Position numbers and translations under genes: made by a program
The notes under the pieces: model-generated
What the model was told of the DNA's origin: nothing
Databases searched by the model: none
Seen by the model: only the letters and a program-made list of their open reading frames with translations
Assembly: GCA_963697355.1 (NCBI GenBank)
Contig: CAVONV010000004.1
Coordinates: 62,001-126,000, forward strand
From: CAVONV01 sp963697355
GTDB taxonomy: Bacteria; Acidobacteriota; Vicinamibacteria; Marinacidobacterales; DATDRI01
Direction of reading: 5' to 3'
Length of the DNA: 64,000 nucleotides
Shown here: piece by piece, positions 1-8,334 of the stretch
Position numbering within the stretch: the stretch's first letter is position 1
Layout of the letters: every line of letters begins with the position of its first letter

Positions 1-1464
1 GGAGGTTCCGGCGTCGTCTCGGACTGGCCGGTCCCTGCGATCATCTTTCGAATCGCCTCTTGTAGGTTGCTCTCGGAATCGATCAAGAACTGGGACGAGA
101 CAACAATGCGATCTCCTTCTTCGAGTCCTTCCCTGACTTCCCATAGTCCGCTTCCGTTGACGCCCAATTAGACTTCCTTGACCTGGAACGTACCGTTGCC
201 CCGATCTAGGACTACGACGTTGCGCGTGCCGCTGTGAATCACGGCTTCTTCCGGAATTGCCAGAACGTTGCGGGCCGAAGGCACATCGAATGTGACGTTG
301 GCGTACATCTCCGCCCGGAGTCTTTGCCCCGGGTTCGGAAGCTCGATGGTAACTTTCATGGTGCGCGTCTTTTCGTTGAAGAAGGGATAGAGGTACCGGA
401 TACGGCCCACGTGTTTTTTCCCTGGCTCGTAGGGAAGCTCTATCGTCGCTCTTTGCCCGATTTTGAGCCAGGGAATTTGGTTTTCGAAGACTTCGACTTC
501 GACCCAGATGGTGGACAAATCGACGATCTTGTACAGATTCATCCCTGCCTTTGCGTACATCCCTTCGAGAGCCTGGTCCATTTTCTCCACCACCAGGCCG
601 TTTGCGGGGCTCACGACCGCTAGCGTTCGGAGTAACTGACGCGGTCTTCTCGAGCTCCGCTATCTGCTCCTCAGAGATGTCCCAGTACCGAGTCGCTCGC
701 GGGATGAGATCAGTAGGGACCGCGCACGCGCCGCAATATCAGGGTAGTTCCCTTCCGTCATCCGTTTCGCGTATTCCAAAGCTTGGAGGTATTCCTTTTG
801 AGTCGTTACGAGGTCGGGACTGTAGATCTCGAAGAGCTTCTGTCCCTTCTTGACGGGTTCTCCGACGTAGTTCACGTAGACTTTTTCAATCCACCCCTCG
901 TACTTCGTGTTCACCCAGGCGATTGCGCCGTCGTTGTACTTCAGATTCCCAACGGTTCGAATGGTAAAGGGGATATCGGTCCGCTGGAGCTCCTCTGATT
1001 GAACGCCGATATTTTGTACGAAGACCGGATCAATTTTTATGGTTCCTGGAGCAAGTTCGTCTTCCTCGCCTTCGTAAACCGGGATCAAGTCCATTCCCAT
1101 AGGAGATTTTCCCGGTTTTTCGGATATGAAGGTTGGATCCATCGGGGCTTGCCAATACTTGACTTTCCGCTCGCCTTCTGGCGTTGTTATCAACCGGGGC
1201 GGATGTTTGCGTTCCCTTGACCGGCACCAGCTTCATGCCACAAATGGGACATTCGCCGGGCTCTTTCTGTATGACCTGGGGATGCATACCGCAGGTCCAA
1301 AGCTGACCGGACTCCTCACCGTTGGCGCCTGCTTCGCTACCACCCATCAACCTATGGCCTGCCTGGTGCATCCATTCCCAACCAAATGGATTGGACAGCA
1401 CGAAGGCTGTGCCGGCTATACCCAGAACAAAGCTGGCTAGACTGAAGAATATGGCCTTTTTCAT
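1..1464 (-). pseudogene. CusB/CzcB-type RND efflux adaptor (membrane fusion protein), multiply disrupted, truncated at window start
   Basis: The pieces read in order as a heavy-metal RND periplasmic adaptor. There is an N-terminal membrane anchor, a metal-binding motif of the WTCGMHP...CPICGMKLVP type, a second YW..PMDP...GKSPMGMDLIPVY motif typical of CusB, then the barrel-sandwich and beta-barrel regions. Reading is broken by frameshifts near 1200, near 700 and near 640, and by an in-frame TAA at 168-170 after FQVKEV; the CusB C-terminus resumes in the same frame beyond the stop (EVREGLEEGDRIVVSSQFL). The ATG at 1464 was chosen; a GTG at 1476 would overlap the stop of the upstream cusC-like gene. 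The family carries Cu/Ag/Zn/Co between an inner-membrane RND pump and an outer-membrane channel. The pump gene would lie left of the window. Confidence 0.85.
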
Positions 1465-1472
1465 TGTTGACC

Positions 1473-2830
1473 TCACTCGGGAAACTTGGTACCTAACGCC
1501 CTCTCTAGATTGGCGAAGGCGATGAGAGAATCGGAGTAATATCTGGCATTGACGAGTCTTACGTTCAGAAGGACGCGCTCGCTGTCTAGTAGATCCAGCA
1601 CACCGAGCTGACCCGTTTCGTACGCCGACTCGGTGGAACGGAGCGATTCTTCCGCCTGCGGAATGAGAGCGTTCTCGTACAGGTCGACCTGGTCCCGCAA
1701 TGTCTCGAGGCGAACGACCTGATCCCGGATGGAGAATTCCATTTCGTTGAGAATGTCTGCGTAATTACTGCGCTGTGCGAGCAATGTCTCGGCCGCTTCC
1801 TCAACACCGGCGTCGTACTTGTCTCTCCATATAGGTATGCTGATACCCACCGACAAGCTGAATGCGTTTTTGCCGTTGTCCGGAGGCGGCTGAGCGATCC
1901 CCGCCGGATCACTCCGGTCGCCGACACGGATAAAGCCAGCGCTTACCATGAGATTGGGCCAGTACTCTTTCTTGGCCAAGTCAATGGATTTCTCGCTTCG
2001 TTCGATTAAAGCCTCGGCGGCCTTGAGCTCCTGGCGGTTCTGCTCGCCGAGTGCATACAGTTCCTCCAGATTCAGTTCCATTTGAGGTAGATTCAGGCGG
2101 TGAACGGCGGGTATGGGATCATGCGGGGCGCGATCCATGAGGGTATTGAGATTGGCGGACAAGCGTTGCACGCTGCCGGCGCGAGGATCGCCAGCCTATC
2201 TATCACCCTCGTGATCTCCGCTTGTATCTTGATCACCGCTTGCTGTAGACCTTGGCCCGTGGCGTAGCGTGTCTGTGCGAGGCCTTCGTAGTGCACGAGC
2301 AACGAGCGTTCCTCTTCGTTGATCTGGATCGCGGTATCGACGTACGCCAGTTCGTAGAAGGCCCTTTTTAGCCGCGAGATCACTTCTCGTTGCCGTGCCC
2401 GGTAGATCTGGTACCAAGAAACCGCTTCCTGAACGGCCACCTTGCCTTGCAGATCCAGCTTGCCGAACCAGGGAAACGCTTGGCTCAGGACGAAGCCGTT
2501 GCGCTGTGGACCGACACGGGTTTCGACGCTCCGAATGGCCTGAGTGAAGCCGAAAACCGGATCAGGCAGTGCGGTCACTTGCGGTACTTTTTTCAGTACG
2601 GCCCGATACCGAGCCAAGATGTCCTGAATGGAAGGATTCCTCTCGAGTGCAGCTCCGACGTACTCGCGAAGGAGAGGTGACTCGCCGTAGTATTCGGGCT
2701 GCTCTTCCATATCTACCGTGACTTGATCTTCCGTCTCGGCAAGCACAGGCATTGGTCGCTGAAGGAGTGTCCAGAGCAGAAGGAAGACCGTGATCGTGAT
2801 TTTCCTTGCGGTCGGTTTTGTAGTTGCCAT
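1473..2830 (-). pseudogene. CusC/TolC-family outer membrane efflux channel, one frameshift
   Basis: Two reading frames join into a TolC-like outer membrane factor of about 450 residues. The first carries a signal peptide ending near PVLAE and the first OEP repeat (LREYVGAALERNPSIQ, FPWFGKLDLQGKVA). The second carries the second repeat (ELNLEELYALGEQNRQELKAAEA; a C-terminal SLIAFANLERALGTKFPE). The break is a single-base shift around 2170-2195, after the residues VIDRLAIL. The gene lies directly upstream of the adaptor and ends about 9 bases before its ATG, so they form one operon. A sigma-54-type promoter sits about 110-135 bases upstream. The frameshift could be real decay or a sequencing indel. 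Confidence 0.85.
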
Positions 2831-2951
2831 TGTCTTTTTGCTCTCTAATCGCTTCCACTTTTCGACTCGGTCAGAAGCGTGTTCTTCATCAAGATTCTGA
2901 CATCGTTCACGTCATTTCTCATGTCGTTTCCAACAATACGGGGAAGACTAC

Positions 2952-2967
2952 AGCAAGCTTCTTGCCA
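2952..2967 (-). promoter_or_regulatory. sigma-54 (-24/-12) promoter of the cus-like operon
   Basis: Read on the minus strand, the sequence TGGCAAG-AAGC-TTGCT matches the sigma-54 consensus TGGCACG-N4-TTGCW with one deviation and exact GG/GC spacing. Transcription would start near 2942 and give a leader of about 110 bases before the cusC-like start at 2830. A sigma-54 activator is encoded at 4616-5986, and a palindrome suited to be its upstream site lies at 3044-3081. Confidence 0.65.
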
Positions 2968-3043
2968 CCAGGTGCTACCCCCGCTAAGTCCTTGGTTTTG
3001 TTAGGACTCTAGTTTGGATTCCGTATGCTGAGCCAATGTGAAT

Positions 3044-3081
3044 TGTTGGAAATGAAGACATGAGTTGTTTCATTTCCAACA
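3044..3081. promoter_or_regulatory. Perfect 13-bp inverted repeat, candidate activator (UAS) site
   Basis: TGTTGGAAATGAA (3044-3056) is repeated exactly in inverted orientation at 3069-3081 with a 12-base gap. It lies about 100-140 bases upstream of the predicted sigma-54 start site, the usual distance for an enhancer-binding-protein dimer site. A further half-site, TTTCCAACA, occurs at 2927-2935. No T-run follows either arm, so a terminator is less likely. Confidence 0.55.
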
Positions 3082-3151
3082 GATAGGTGAAACCCCTTAA
3101 AATAAAAGGCTTAACGCTCATTATGGACTTTGAGCCGAGAACGGGCGCGCA

Positions 3152-3270
3152 GCCCTGAAGACGCTCGGCGATTCCGACTCTTCACTCGTCATCACCGATG
3201 TACGCATGCCCCAAATGGACGGTCTCGAGCTTCTCAGGAAGATACAAGCCAGCACGCCTGAGCTTCCCGT
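3152..3270 (+). pseudogene. Relic of a response-regulator receiver domain
   Basis: The frame reads ALKTLGDSDSSLVITDVRMP followed by QMDGLELLRKIQAS and TPELPV, the phospho-acceptor Asp segment of an NtrC-type receiver. It closely parallels residues 38-77 of the intact regulator encoded at 4616-5986. Nothing recognisable as receiver precedes or follows, so only about 40 codons survive. It is probably a leftover from a duplication or deletion involving the neighbouring two-component locus. The rest of 3271-3543 shows no gene. Confidence 0.6.
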
Positions 3271-3543
3271 GAGTGCCTGCCAGGGCGTTTGCGACGCGAC
3301 CACTACGTCGCGTCCAATCCCGACGGCAACGCTAATCAGGCCAACATTTAATAATCGCGAAGGAATAGTAGTGAGCGGAAAGGCTTGCCGCGTACGGCCC
3401 GCGAGCAATTAAGAAAGTGTTGGTTTTCGAACATTCTTTGACTTTGAACGTGCCAATCTCGTTCGCAAATATCTACATAAAAACGACTTGTTGGGCCTTG
3501 TCGAGAACTGTATGATTTCGTACACTGGGACGCAGGCAAGGTC

Positions 3544-4623
3544 ATGAGCAATAGAGTCCGGATCGTCCTACTGGTCGTTTCGGTCGGATTCGTGACGGCC
3601 GCCCATTTCACGACTCCCATTGGGATGGGCTTCCTTCATAACGTCTACCAGCGTCTTTATTACCTTCCCATTCTGGCGGGAGCTTTTTGGTTCGGCATGC
3701 GCGGGGGAATCATCGTTTCGCTCGCGTGCGCCGTCGCTTATCTGCCCCACATCGTCATGGACTGGGGTGGGCATGCCGAGTATAGGCAGGCCCAGTACGC
3801 AGAGCTCATCATGTTTCAGGTCGTAGGCTTGGGGGTTGGAGCACTCGCAGAGTTGGAGAAGCGGCAACGCGGGCGTCTCGAACGCACCTCGCAGGAGCTT
3901 GCCCAAGCCTATCGTCAGCTCCAGGAAAGCTTCGAGCAGCTCCGGCGGGCCGACCGTCTTGCTGCGCTGGGCCAACTTTCCGCCGGGTTGGCTCACGAGA
4001 TTAAGAATCCATTGGCTTCCATGAAAGGTTCGCTCGAGATCTTGTCCTCGGACTTTCCCCCTGGCCATGAGAAACGGGAATTTCTAGACATCCTCGAGAA
4101 GGAGCTTGGACGCTTGAATGTGGTCCTCTCGGAGTTCCTGCAATTCGCTCGAACGCCGCGACCCGACCGAAAACCCTGTAACTTGGAGGAGGTTGTCGGT
4201 TCGATCAAAGTGCTGTGCTCCAAAGAAGCGAGCCGGCAAGGCGTCGACATCGACGTTTCCTATCAAGAGGATCTGCCCGAGCTGAAGCTCGACGCCGCAC
4301 AGATCCAACAAGCGCTTCTCAATATCGTGCTCAATGGTATTCAAGCCATGCCGTCCGGTGGGCGGCTGTCCATCCGCGTGGAACATAGTGATGATACTTT
4401 GAGTGTTTGGATTCACGACGAAGGGGAAGGCATCCCTTCCGAGAACCGCGCCCGAATCTTCGACCCCTTCTTTACGACGAAAGACCATGGCACCGGTCTT
4501 GGGATGGCCATTGCCCACAATCTCATTCAGGGGCATGGCGGCGACATCCGTATCGTTGACCAGGACGGCCCTGGAGGCACATTTCAAATCGTTCTTCCGA
4601 TAAAGAGCTCAACCGATGCTTGA
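3544..4623 (+). CDS. Two-component sensor histidine kinase, NtrB/ZraS-like
   Basis: This 359-residue membrane kinase has two to three hydrophobic segments in the first 100 residues (roughly 5-22, 40-71 and 88-102), with very little periplasmic sequence. A coiled stretch follows, then HisKA with phospho-acceptor His151 in LAHEIKNPL, and HATPase_c with N-box LNIVLNGIQAM, DEGEGIP and GTGLGMAIAHNLI. The lack of a large sensor domain suggests signal reception within the membrane. Its stop overlaps the start of the sigma-54 response regulator by 8 bases, so the two are translationally coupled and almost certainly cognate. The nearby metal efflux and ZraP-like genes suggest a metal or envelope-stress input. 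Confidence 0.9.
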   Translation: MSNRVRIVLLVVSVGFVTAAHFTTPIGMGFLHNVYQRLYYLPILAGAFWFGMRGGIIVSLACAVAYLPHIVMDWGGHAEYRQAQYAELIMFQVVGLGVGALAELEKRQRGRLERTSQELAQAYRQLQESFEQLRRADRLAALGQLSAGLAHEIKNPLASMKGSLEILSSDFPPGHEKREFLDILEKELGRLNVVLSEFLQFARTPRPDRKPCNLEEVVGSIKVLCSKEASRQGVDIDVSYQEDLPELKLDAAQIQQALLNIVLNGIQAMPSGGRLSIRVEHSDDTLSVWIHDEGEGIPSENRARIFDPFFTTKDHGTGLGMAIAHNLIQGHGGDIRIVDQDGPGGTFQIVLPIKSSTDA

Positions 4624-5986
4624 AAAGATACTCATTGTGGATGACGACCTCAGTTTCCGACGCGTCGTCGAATATACGCTCGAGGAAGAGGGCTATGAGA
4701 CAACCGTCGCAGCTAACGGAGAGGAAGCTCTGAATTTGTTCTCGGAATCGGAATACTCCCTCGTGATTACCGATGTGCGCATGCCTCAACTGGGAGGGCT
4801 GGAGCTCTTGAAGCGAACACAGGCCATCGCCCCCGAGGTTCCGGTCATTGTCGTCACCGCTCACGCTGCCGTGGAAGACGCGGTCGACGCCATGCGGGAG
4901 GGAGCTTTCGACTACATCGAGAAGCCCGTCAATCGTGACCAGCTTAAGTTCGTTGTGAAAAAAGCTCTCGAGGTCAAGGAGCTAAGAAGCGAGAACCGAC
5001 GGCTTCGACAAGCGGTCTCGGAGCGACTCGAGTTCGAGAATATGATCGGGGGCTCGGAGCGGATTCAAAAGGTTTTTCAAGTGGCGGCTCAAGCGGCTCG
5101 GGTGGACTCGACGGTGCTCGTTCTCGGCGAGAGTGGCACCGGTAAGGAGCTTCTTGCAAAGGCGATCCACTTCAACAGTCCGCGCAGGAAACGGCCGTTC
5201 GTCATCGTCAATTGCGGCGCCATACCGGAGACGCTCCTCGAGTCGGAGCTCTTTGGCCACAGTCGAGGTGCTTTCACAGGGGCGCTCTCCGAACGCAAGG
5301 GAAAGATAGAGGCTGCTGATACGGGCACGGTGTTCCTCGATGAGATCGGCGATCTCGAGCCACAGACACAGGTGAAGCTTCTTCGTCTTCTGCAAGAAAA
5401 GGAAATCGACAAGATTGGTGTATCCAGGCCCATCAAAGTAGATATACGGATCATCGCCGCGACTCATCGCGATCTCCAAGGTATGGTCAAGGAGGGGAAA
5501 TTTCGCGAAGACCTCTACTATCGCTTGAGTGTCATTCCCATCCACTTGCCGTCGCTATCGGAGCGACGTAACGACATCCCTCTTTTGGCTGATTTCTTCT
5601 TGAAGAAGTATGCTCAGAAGTTTGGCAAGGAGCTCACGTTGGATCGTGAGGTCTTCAAGGTCCTCGACGTCTATCCTTGGCCAGGGAACATTCGCGAGCT
5701 CGAAAACCTGATGGAGAGAGCCGCGGCACTTCACGAAGGAGGAACGATCACGGTGGACGACTTGCCGGACGACATGCTCAACCGTCGGTCCAAGATCGGT
5801 CCCGTGCTTTTGAACATCCCACCTGATGGAGTCGACCTGGATCAGGTTGAAAAGGACCTCATCCGCGAGGCACTCGAGCGCAGCCGGTGGAACCAGTCGC
5901 GAGCGGCTCGGTTCTTGCGAATCACGCGCAACACGCTGATTTATCGCATGCAAAAACACGGTATTCGCGAGCCCGACCTCGCTTAA
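4616..5986 (+). CDS. Sigma-54-dependent response regulator, NtrC/ZraR-like
   Basis: This 456-residue activator has a receiver domain with Asp53 in LVITDVRMP and an AAA+ domain with Walker A GESGTGKE (171-178). The sigma-54 contact loop GAFTGA is at 218-223. A C-terminal Fis-type helix-turn-helix reads ALERSRWNQSRAARFLRITR. All features needed for sigma-54 activation are intact. It overlaps the histidine kinase gene and is the natural candidate to act at 3044-3081 and the promoter at 2952-2967. Phosphorylation by the partner would drive oligomerisation and ATP-dependent opening of sigma-54 holoenzyme. Confidence 0.93.
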   Translation: MLEKILIVDDDLSFRRVVEYTLEEEGYETTVAANGEEALNLFSESEYSLVITDVRMPQLGGLELLKRTQAIAPEVPVIVVTAHAAVEDAVDAMREGAFDYIEKPVNRDQLKFVVKKALEVKELRSENRRLRQAVSERLEFENMIGGSERIQKVFQVAAQAARVDSTVLVLGESGTGKELLAKAIHFNSPRRKRPFVIVNCGAIPETLLESELFGHSRGAFTGALSERKGKIEAADTGTVFLDEIGDLEPQTQVKLLRLLQEKEIDKIGVSRPIKVDIRIIAATHRDLQGMVKEGKFREDLYYRLSVIPIHLPSLSERRNDIPLLADFFLKKYAQKFGKELTLDREVFKVLDVYPWPGNIRELENLMERAAALHEGGTITVDDLPDDMLNRRSKIGPVLLNIPPDGVDLDQVEKDLIREALERSRWNQSRAARFLRITRNTLIYRMQKHGIREPDLA

Positions 5987-6100
5987 ACCAAGAAACTACG
6001 AGGCTTGTTTGCTTTCCTTCGCGGGTGGGCTGTGTCACAAACCCTGCTACCCCGATGTGGTCCTCGATACGGCCCATTCGCGTTTCGTCGGCGACGTCAA

Positions 6101-6514
6101 TCACAAGCGGGTTGGATCGATTGTCGATAGGTCTTTGAAGTAACTACGGTAGAACCCTCGGTCCCGAGAGAGCAGGGCATCCGCCTGATGCAGGGCGTGT
6201 GCACGGATGAGGAAATCAGGTACGATCCTGTCTCTTTTCGCTCCATGCTGCTTGCGTCTCTCCTTCCATAGTCGCCCCGCCGCAAGGGCGGCTTCCGGTC
6301 CGATAGGATCGAAGATGACCCCGATGAGACGCATCGCGTCTTCAAAGGACCTGTCGTTGGGAAAATGAGCCCTGACTTCTGCCCAGGTGATGTCGCAAGC
6401 AACAAGCGCTCCTTTGTCATAAACGTCGCGTAAAGCATCCTGCGATCTCTTCCCGAATTTCGGATCCGCCCCGAAGACGTCGAGGAGGACTGAAGTGTCC
6501 ACCGCCGTTATCAT
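6101..6514 (-). CDS. VapC-type PIN-domain toxin
   Basis: This 137-residue PIN protein begins MITAVDTSVLLDVFG, with the first acidic residue at Asp5. A conserved Glu lies in DITWAEVRAHFP, and the C-terminal acidic site is in RIVPDFLIRAHAL and LLSRDRGFYRSYF. PIN toxins are Mg-dependent ribonucleases, typically cleaving tRNA or rRNA. It follows the antitoxin gene by 2 bases, the standard vapBC order. The family is clear; the RNA target cannot be told. Confidence 0.88.
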   Translation of the reverse strand: MITAVDTSVLLDVFGADPKFGKRSQDALRDVYDKGALVACDITWAEVRAHFPNDRSFEDAMRLIGVIFDPIGPEAALAAGRLWKERRKQHGAKRDRIVPDFLIRAHALHQADALLSRDRGFYRSYFKDLSTIDPTRL

Positions 6515-6516
6515 CT

Positions 6517-6765
6517 CTAGCCTCGTGCAGGTTTCTTCTTGGGGGGGGCTCCGCGCATCTCGGTGAGAATCTCGTCCACAGGCGCGGGAAGCTCAATCAG
6601 GCCGAAAGCTCTATCTACAGGATGCAGATCGCGGGCGCCTTTACGCAAAAAAACCCCGTTTCTTTGTAGTACAAACTCCACTTCAGTCCCTGGAACCAGA
6701 CCCAGTTTCTTTCGAATTGAAGACGGTACCGTTATCTGTCCCTTCGATGAAATCGTACTTGTCAT
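6517..6765 (-). CDS. VapB/AbrB-type (SpoVT-AbrB) antitoxin
   Basis: This 82-residue protein has an N-terminal swapped-hairpin AbrB domain (TSTISSKGQITVPSSIRKKL, then GTEVEFVLQ). The C-terminal tail is the part that would wrap the PIN toxin encoded immediately downstream. The gene starts at an ATG only a few bases from its predicted transcription start. AbrB antitoxins autorepress through palindromes, and one lies directly upstream at 6767-6789. Confidence 0.88.
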   Translation of the reverse strand: MTSTISSKGQITVPSSIRKKLGLVPGTEVEFVLQRNGVFLRKGARDLHPVDRAFGLIELPAPVDEILTEMRGAPPKKKPARG

Positions 6766-6766
6766 G

Positions 6767-6800
6767 GGTAAAGAATATTATGCTTTACCTCGATAGTAAA
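6767..6800 (-). promoter_or_regulatory. Promoter and operator of the vapBC pair
   Basis: GGTAAAG (6767-6773) and CTTTACC (6783-6789) form a perfect inverted repeat separated by 9 bases; a third related half-site, AGTAAAG, follows near 6795. On the minus strand TTTACT and TATTCT are spaced 17 bases apart as -35 and -10. The start would be nearly at the antitoxin ATG, so the message is leaderless or nearly so, and the operator covers the promoter. Confidence 0.5.
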
Positions 6801-6874
6801 GCGTTTTCCAAGGAGGGAACACTCTGCCGCCGAGGAGGGAGCACGGCGACAGAGTGTTTTCGGGGTTGGAAGGA

Positions 6875-7477
6875 CTACAAGCTCCGGCCCGGGCTTTGCC
6901 GTCCTTCCTCGCGCAGCTTCTTGGAGCGCTCTTTTCGTTGTTCCATTCGCTCTTTGCGGAACGCCTCCATTTCCGTACGAAGCTCTTCCAGCTTCTTTTG
7001 TTGTGCGGGAGTCAAGATGTCGCGTATCGCTGAGCGCTGGGCAGCGGTTTTGACGGCTAGTTCCGCCCGAAGCTCCGCGAGAGTTTGTGAGGCCATGTAG
7101 ATCGCGTCTTCACTTCCTTCACCTTTCTCGAGCGCTCTTACCGCCTCGTGAAACGTCTCGGCGGCATTGCGGACGGCCCCGCGCTCGACTTCGGTCTCGG
7201 CGCGATGTGCCCTACGAAGCTCCTGAAGCATGTTCTGTTGTTCGTCGGTGAGATCGAGCTCACGCATCATCCGCCAGTGCATGAAACCGCCTGGTCGACG
7301 GCCACGACCTTCAGGTCCCCTGAGGCCGGGTCCTCTACCTCCTGGTCCCCGCCAAGCCGGTTCTTCGGTCTCCTCTTGTGCGGCAACGGCGGGCGACATC
7401 AAGTAGGCGCTTCCCAGTAGGAGAGTCGCAGCAATGGCAGCGACGGTGAACACATGTCCTTTTTTCCTGAGTTTCAT
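6875..7477 (-). CDS. Periplasmic Spy/CpxP/ZraP-like protein
   Basis: The product has 200 residues, with a signal peptide (KGHVFTVAAIAATLLLGSAY, mature from about AQEET) and a Gly/Arg/Pro-rich linker. A long helical region carries LDLTDEQQNMLQELRR and a matching LTPAQQKKLEELRTE, the paired LTxxQ motifs of the CpxP/Spy superfamily. The start at 7477 is set by AAGGAG eight bases upstream; a longer upstream reading has no ribosome site. These proteins chaperone unfolded periplasmic proteins and, in ZraP, bind zinc. Proximity to a ZraSR-like system and a metal efflux operon fits a ZraP-like role. No sigma-54 box was found upstream of it. Confidence 0.75.
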   Translation of the reverse strand: MKLRKKGHVFTVAAIAATLLLGSAYLMSPAVAAQEETEEPAWRGPGGRGPGLRGPEGRGRRPGGFMHWRMMRELDLTDEQQNMLQELRRAHRAETEVERGAVRNAAETFHEAVRALEKGEGSEDAIYMASQTLAELRAELAVKTAAQRSAIRDILTPAQQKKLEELRTEMEAFRKERMEQRKERSKKLREEGRQSPGRSL

Positions 7478-7632
7478 TGGTATTTGCTCCTTTCCGCGAT
7501 TTGCGTTGTGCGCATGTCTTTGGTTCTTCATTTGTCTTTCATCCTCTGAATCCATAGTAGGCGGGAAACGGAAAGTAGTCATCAAGACGGTGCAAAGGTT
7601 TTGTAAAAGTCGTAAAAGGTGGCCGAGGAAAG

Positions 7633-7899
7633 GCTGCGGTTTACAGCCTTAACGTGACCGTTTCCGGTGGGCAGACACGGCTCGATGTGATCGTGACGCG
7701 GGCACCATCTCCTGCCGGACAGGACGAGAGGGCCGAAGTTGGCTCGGGAGTGCTCTATGGGACGGTCCGAACGGCTGACAACGTCCCCGCGCCGAGTCAC
7801 TCGGGGGCTGCGTCGAGTGTCCATGGAGGCGCCCTTTCGGGCGCGATTCACATGGTCACGGGTCGGGGGCCGATTCGGACCAGAAAGAGGCCTATGTGA
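7633..7899 (+). pseudogene. Possible relic of a TonB-dependent receptor (carboxypeptidase-like end plus plug)
   Basis: The frame reads AAVYSLNVTVSGGQTRLDVI, like the end of a carboxypeptidase-regulatory domain. Further on it has GAASSVHGGALSGAIHMVTG, which resembles the plug motif GAxSxLYGxGAxGGVINxxT. There is no start or ribosome site, and frame is lost after 7899. From there to 8334 I see no gene, only two direct repeats at 8257-8326. The similarity is by eye and could be fortuitous. Confidence 0.35.
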
Positions 7900-8256
7900 A
7901 GGGCGATTTTGGAACCCCTGGGTGATGAGCATCATGGATCGAATCATAGTGGAGTTCGAGGCGTCGACATTGGTCTACCCGAATGTGGAGCGGGGGACTG
8001 CTGACCCTTACATACCACCGAAGCGCGATCGCTGAAACCTCGATGAACCGTGCAGCAGTTCGTGTTTGTTGGTTCCACCGATCTCGCCCGAGCCGATGAA
8101 CAGATTGTGGAGAAGAACGAATCGATCAGCTCCGCGGAACTTCGTTATCGCTCCGCGACTGACACCCTGGTTTCGAACCCTGTACCAAGGACCGTCGTAC
8201 TGCGGTTGCCAGCTGAGACCGTCGTCTTCCACCTGCGGGCAGAGGCTTCGGTCGTG

Positions 8257-8326
8257 CAGCTTGTTCCCTAGATCGGCACGTCATTGCCCTAGAACGACAG
8301 CTTGTTCCCTAAACCGGCACGTCATT
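8257..8326. repeat. Two 29-base direct repeats with a 41-base period
   Basis: CAGCTTGTTCCCTAGATCGG and the following CACGTCATT at 8257-8285 recur at 8298-8326 with two mismatches (AGAT versus AAAC). They lie just beyond the stop codon of the DsbA-like gene on the opposite strand, in otherwise empty DNA. Two copies only, so not a CRISPR; it may be a recombination scar. Confidence 0.7.
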
Positions 8327-8334
8327 CAAGCCCC

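Noticed and set aside
8160..8200. TTCGAACCC segment resembling a tRNA T-arm
   Set aside because: No acceptor, anticodon or CCA pairing can be built around it.
7582..8271. Several 70-120 codon open frames on both strands around 7.6-8.3 kb
   Set aside because: They are Arg/Ser-rich shadow frames without starts; only the TonB-receptor-like plus frame had any family resemblance.
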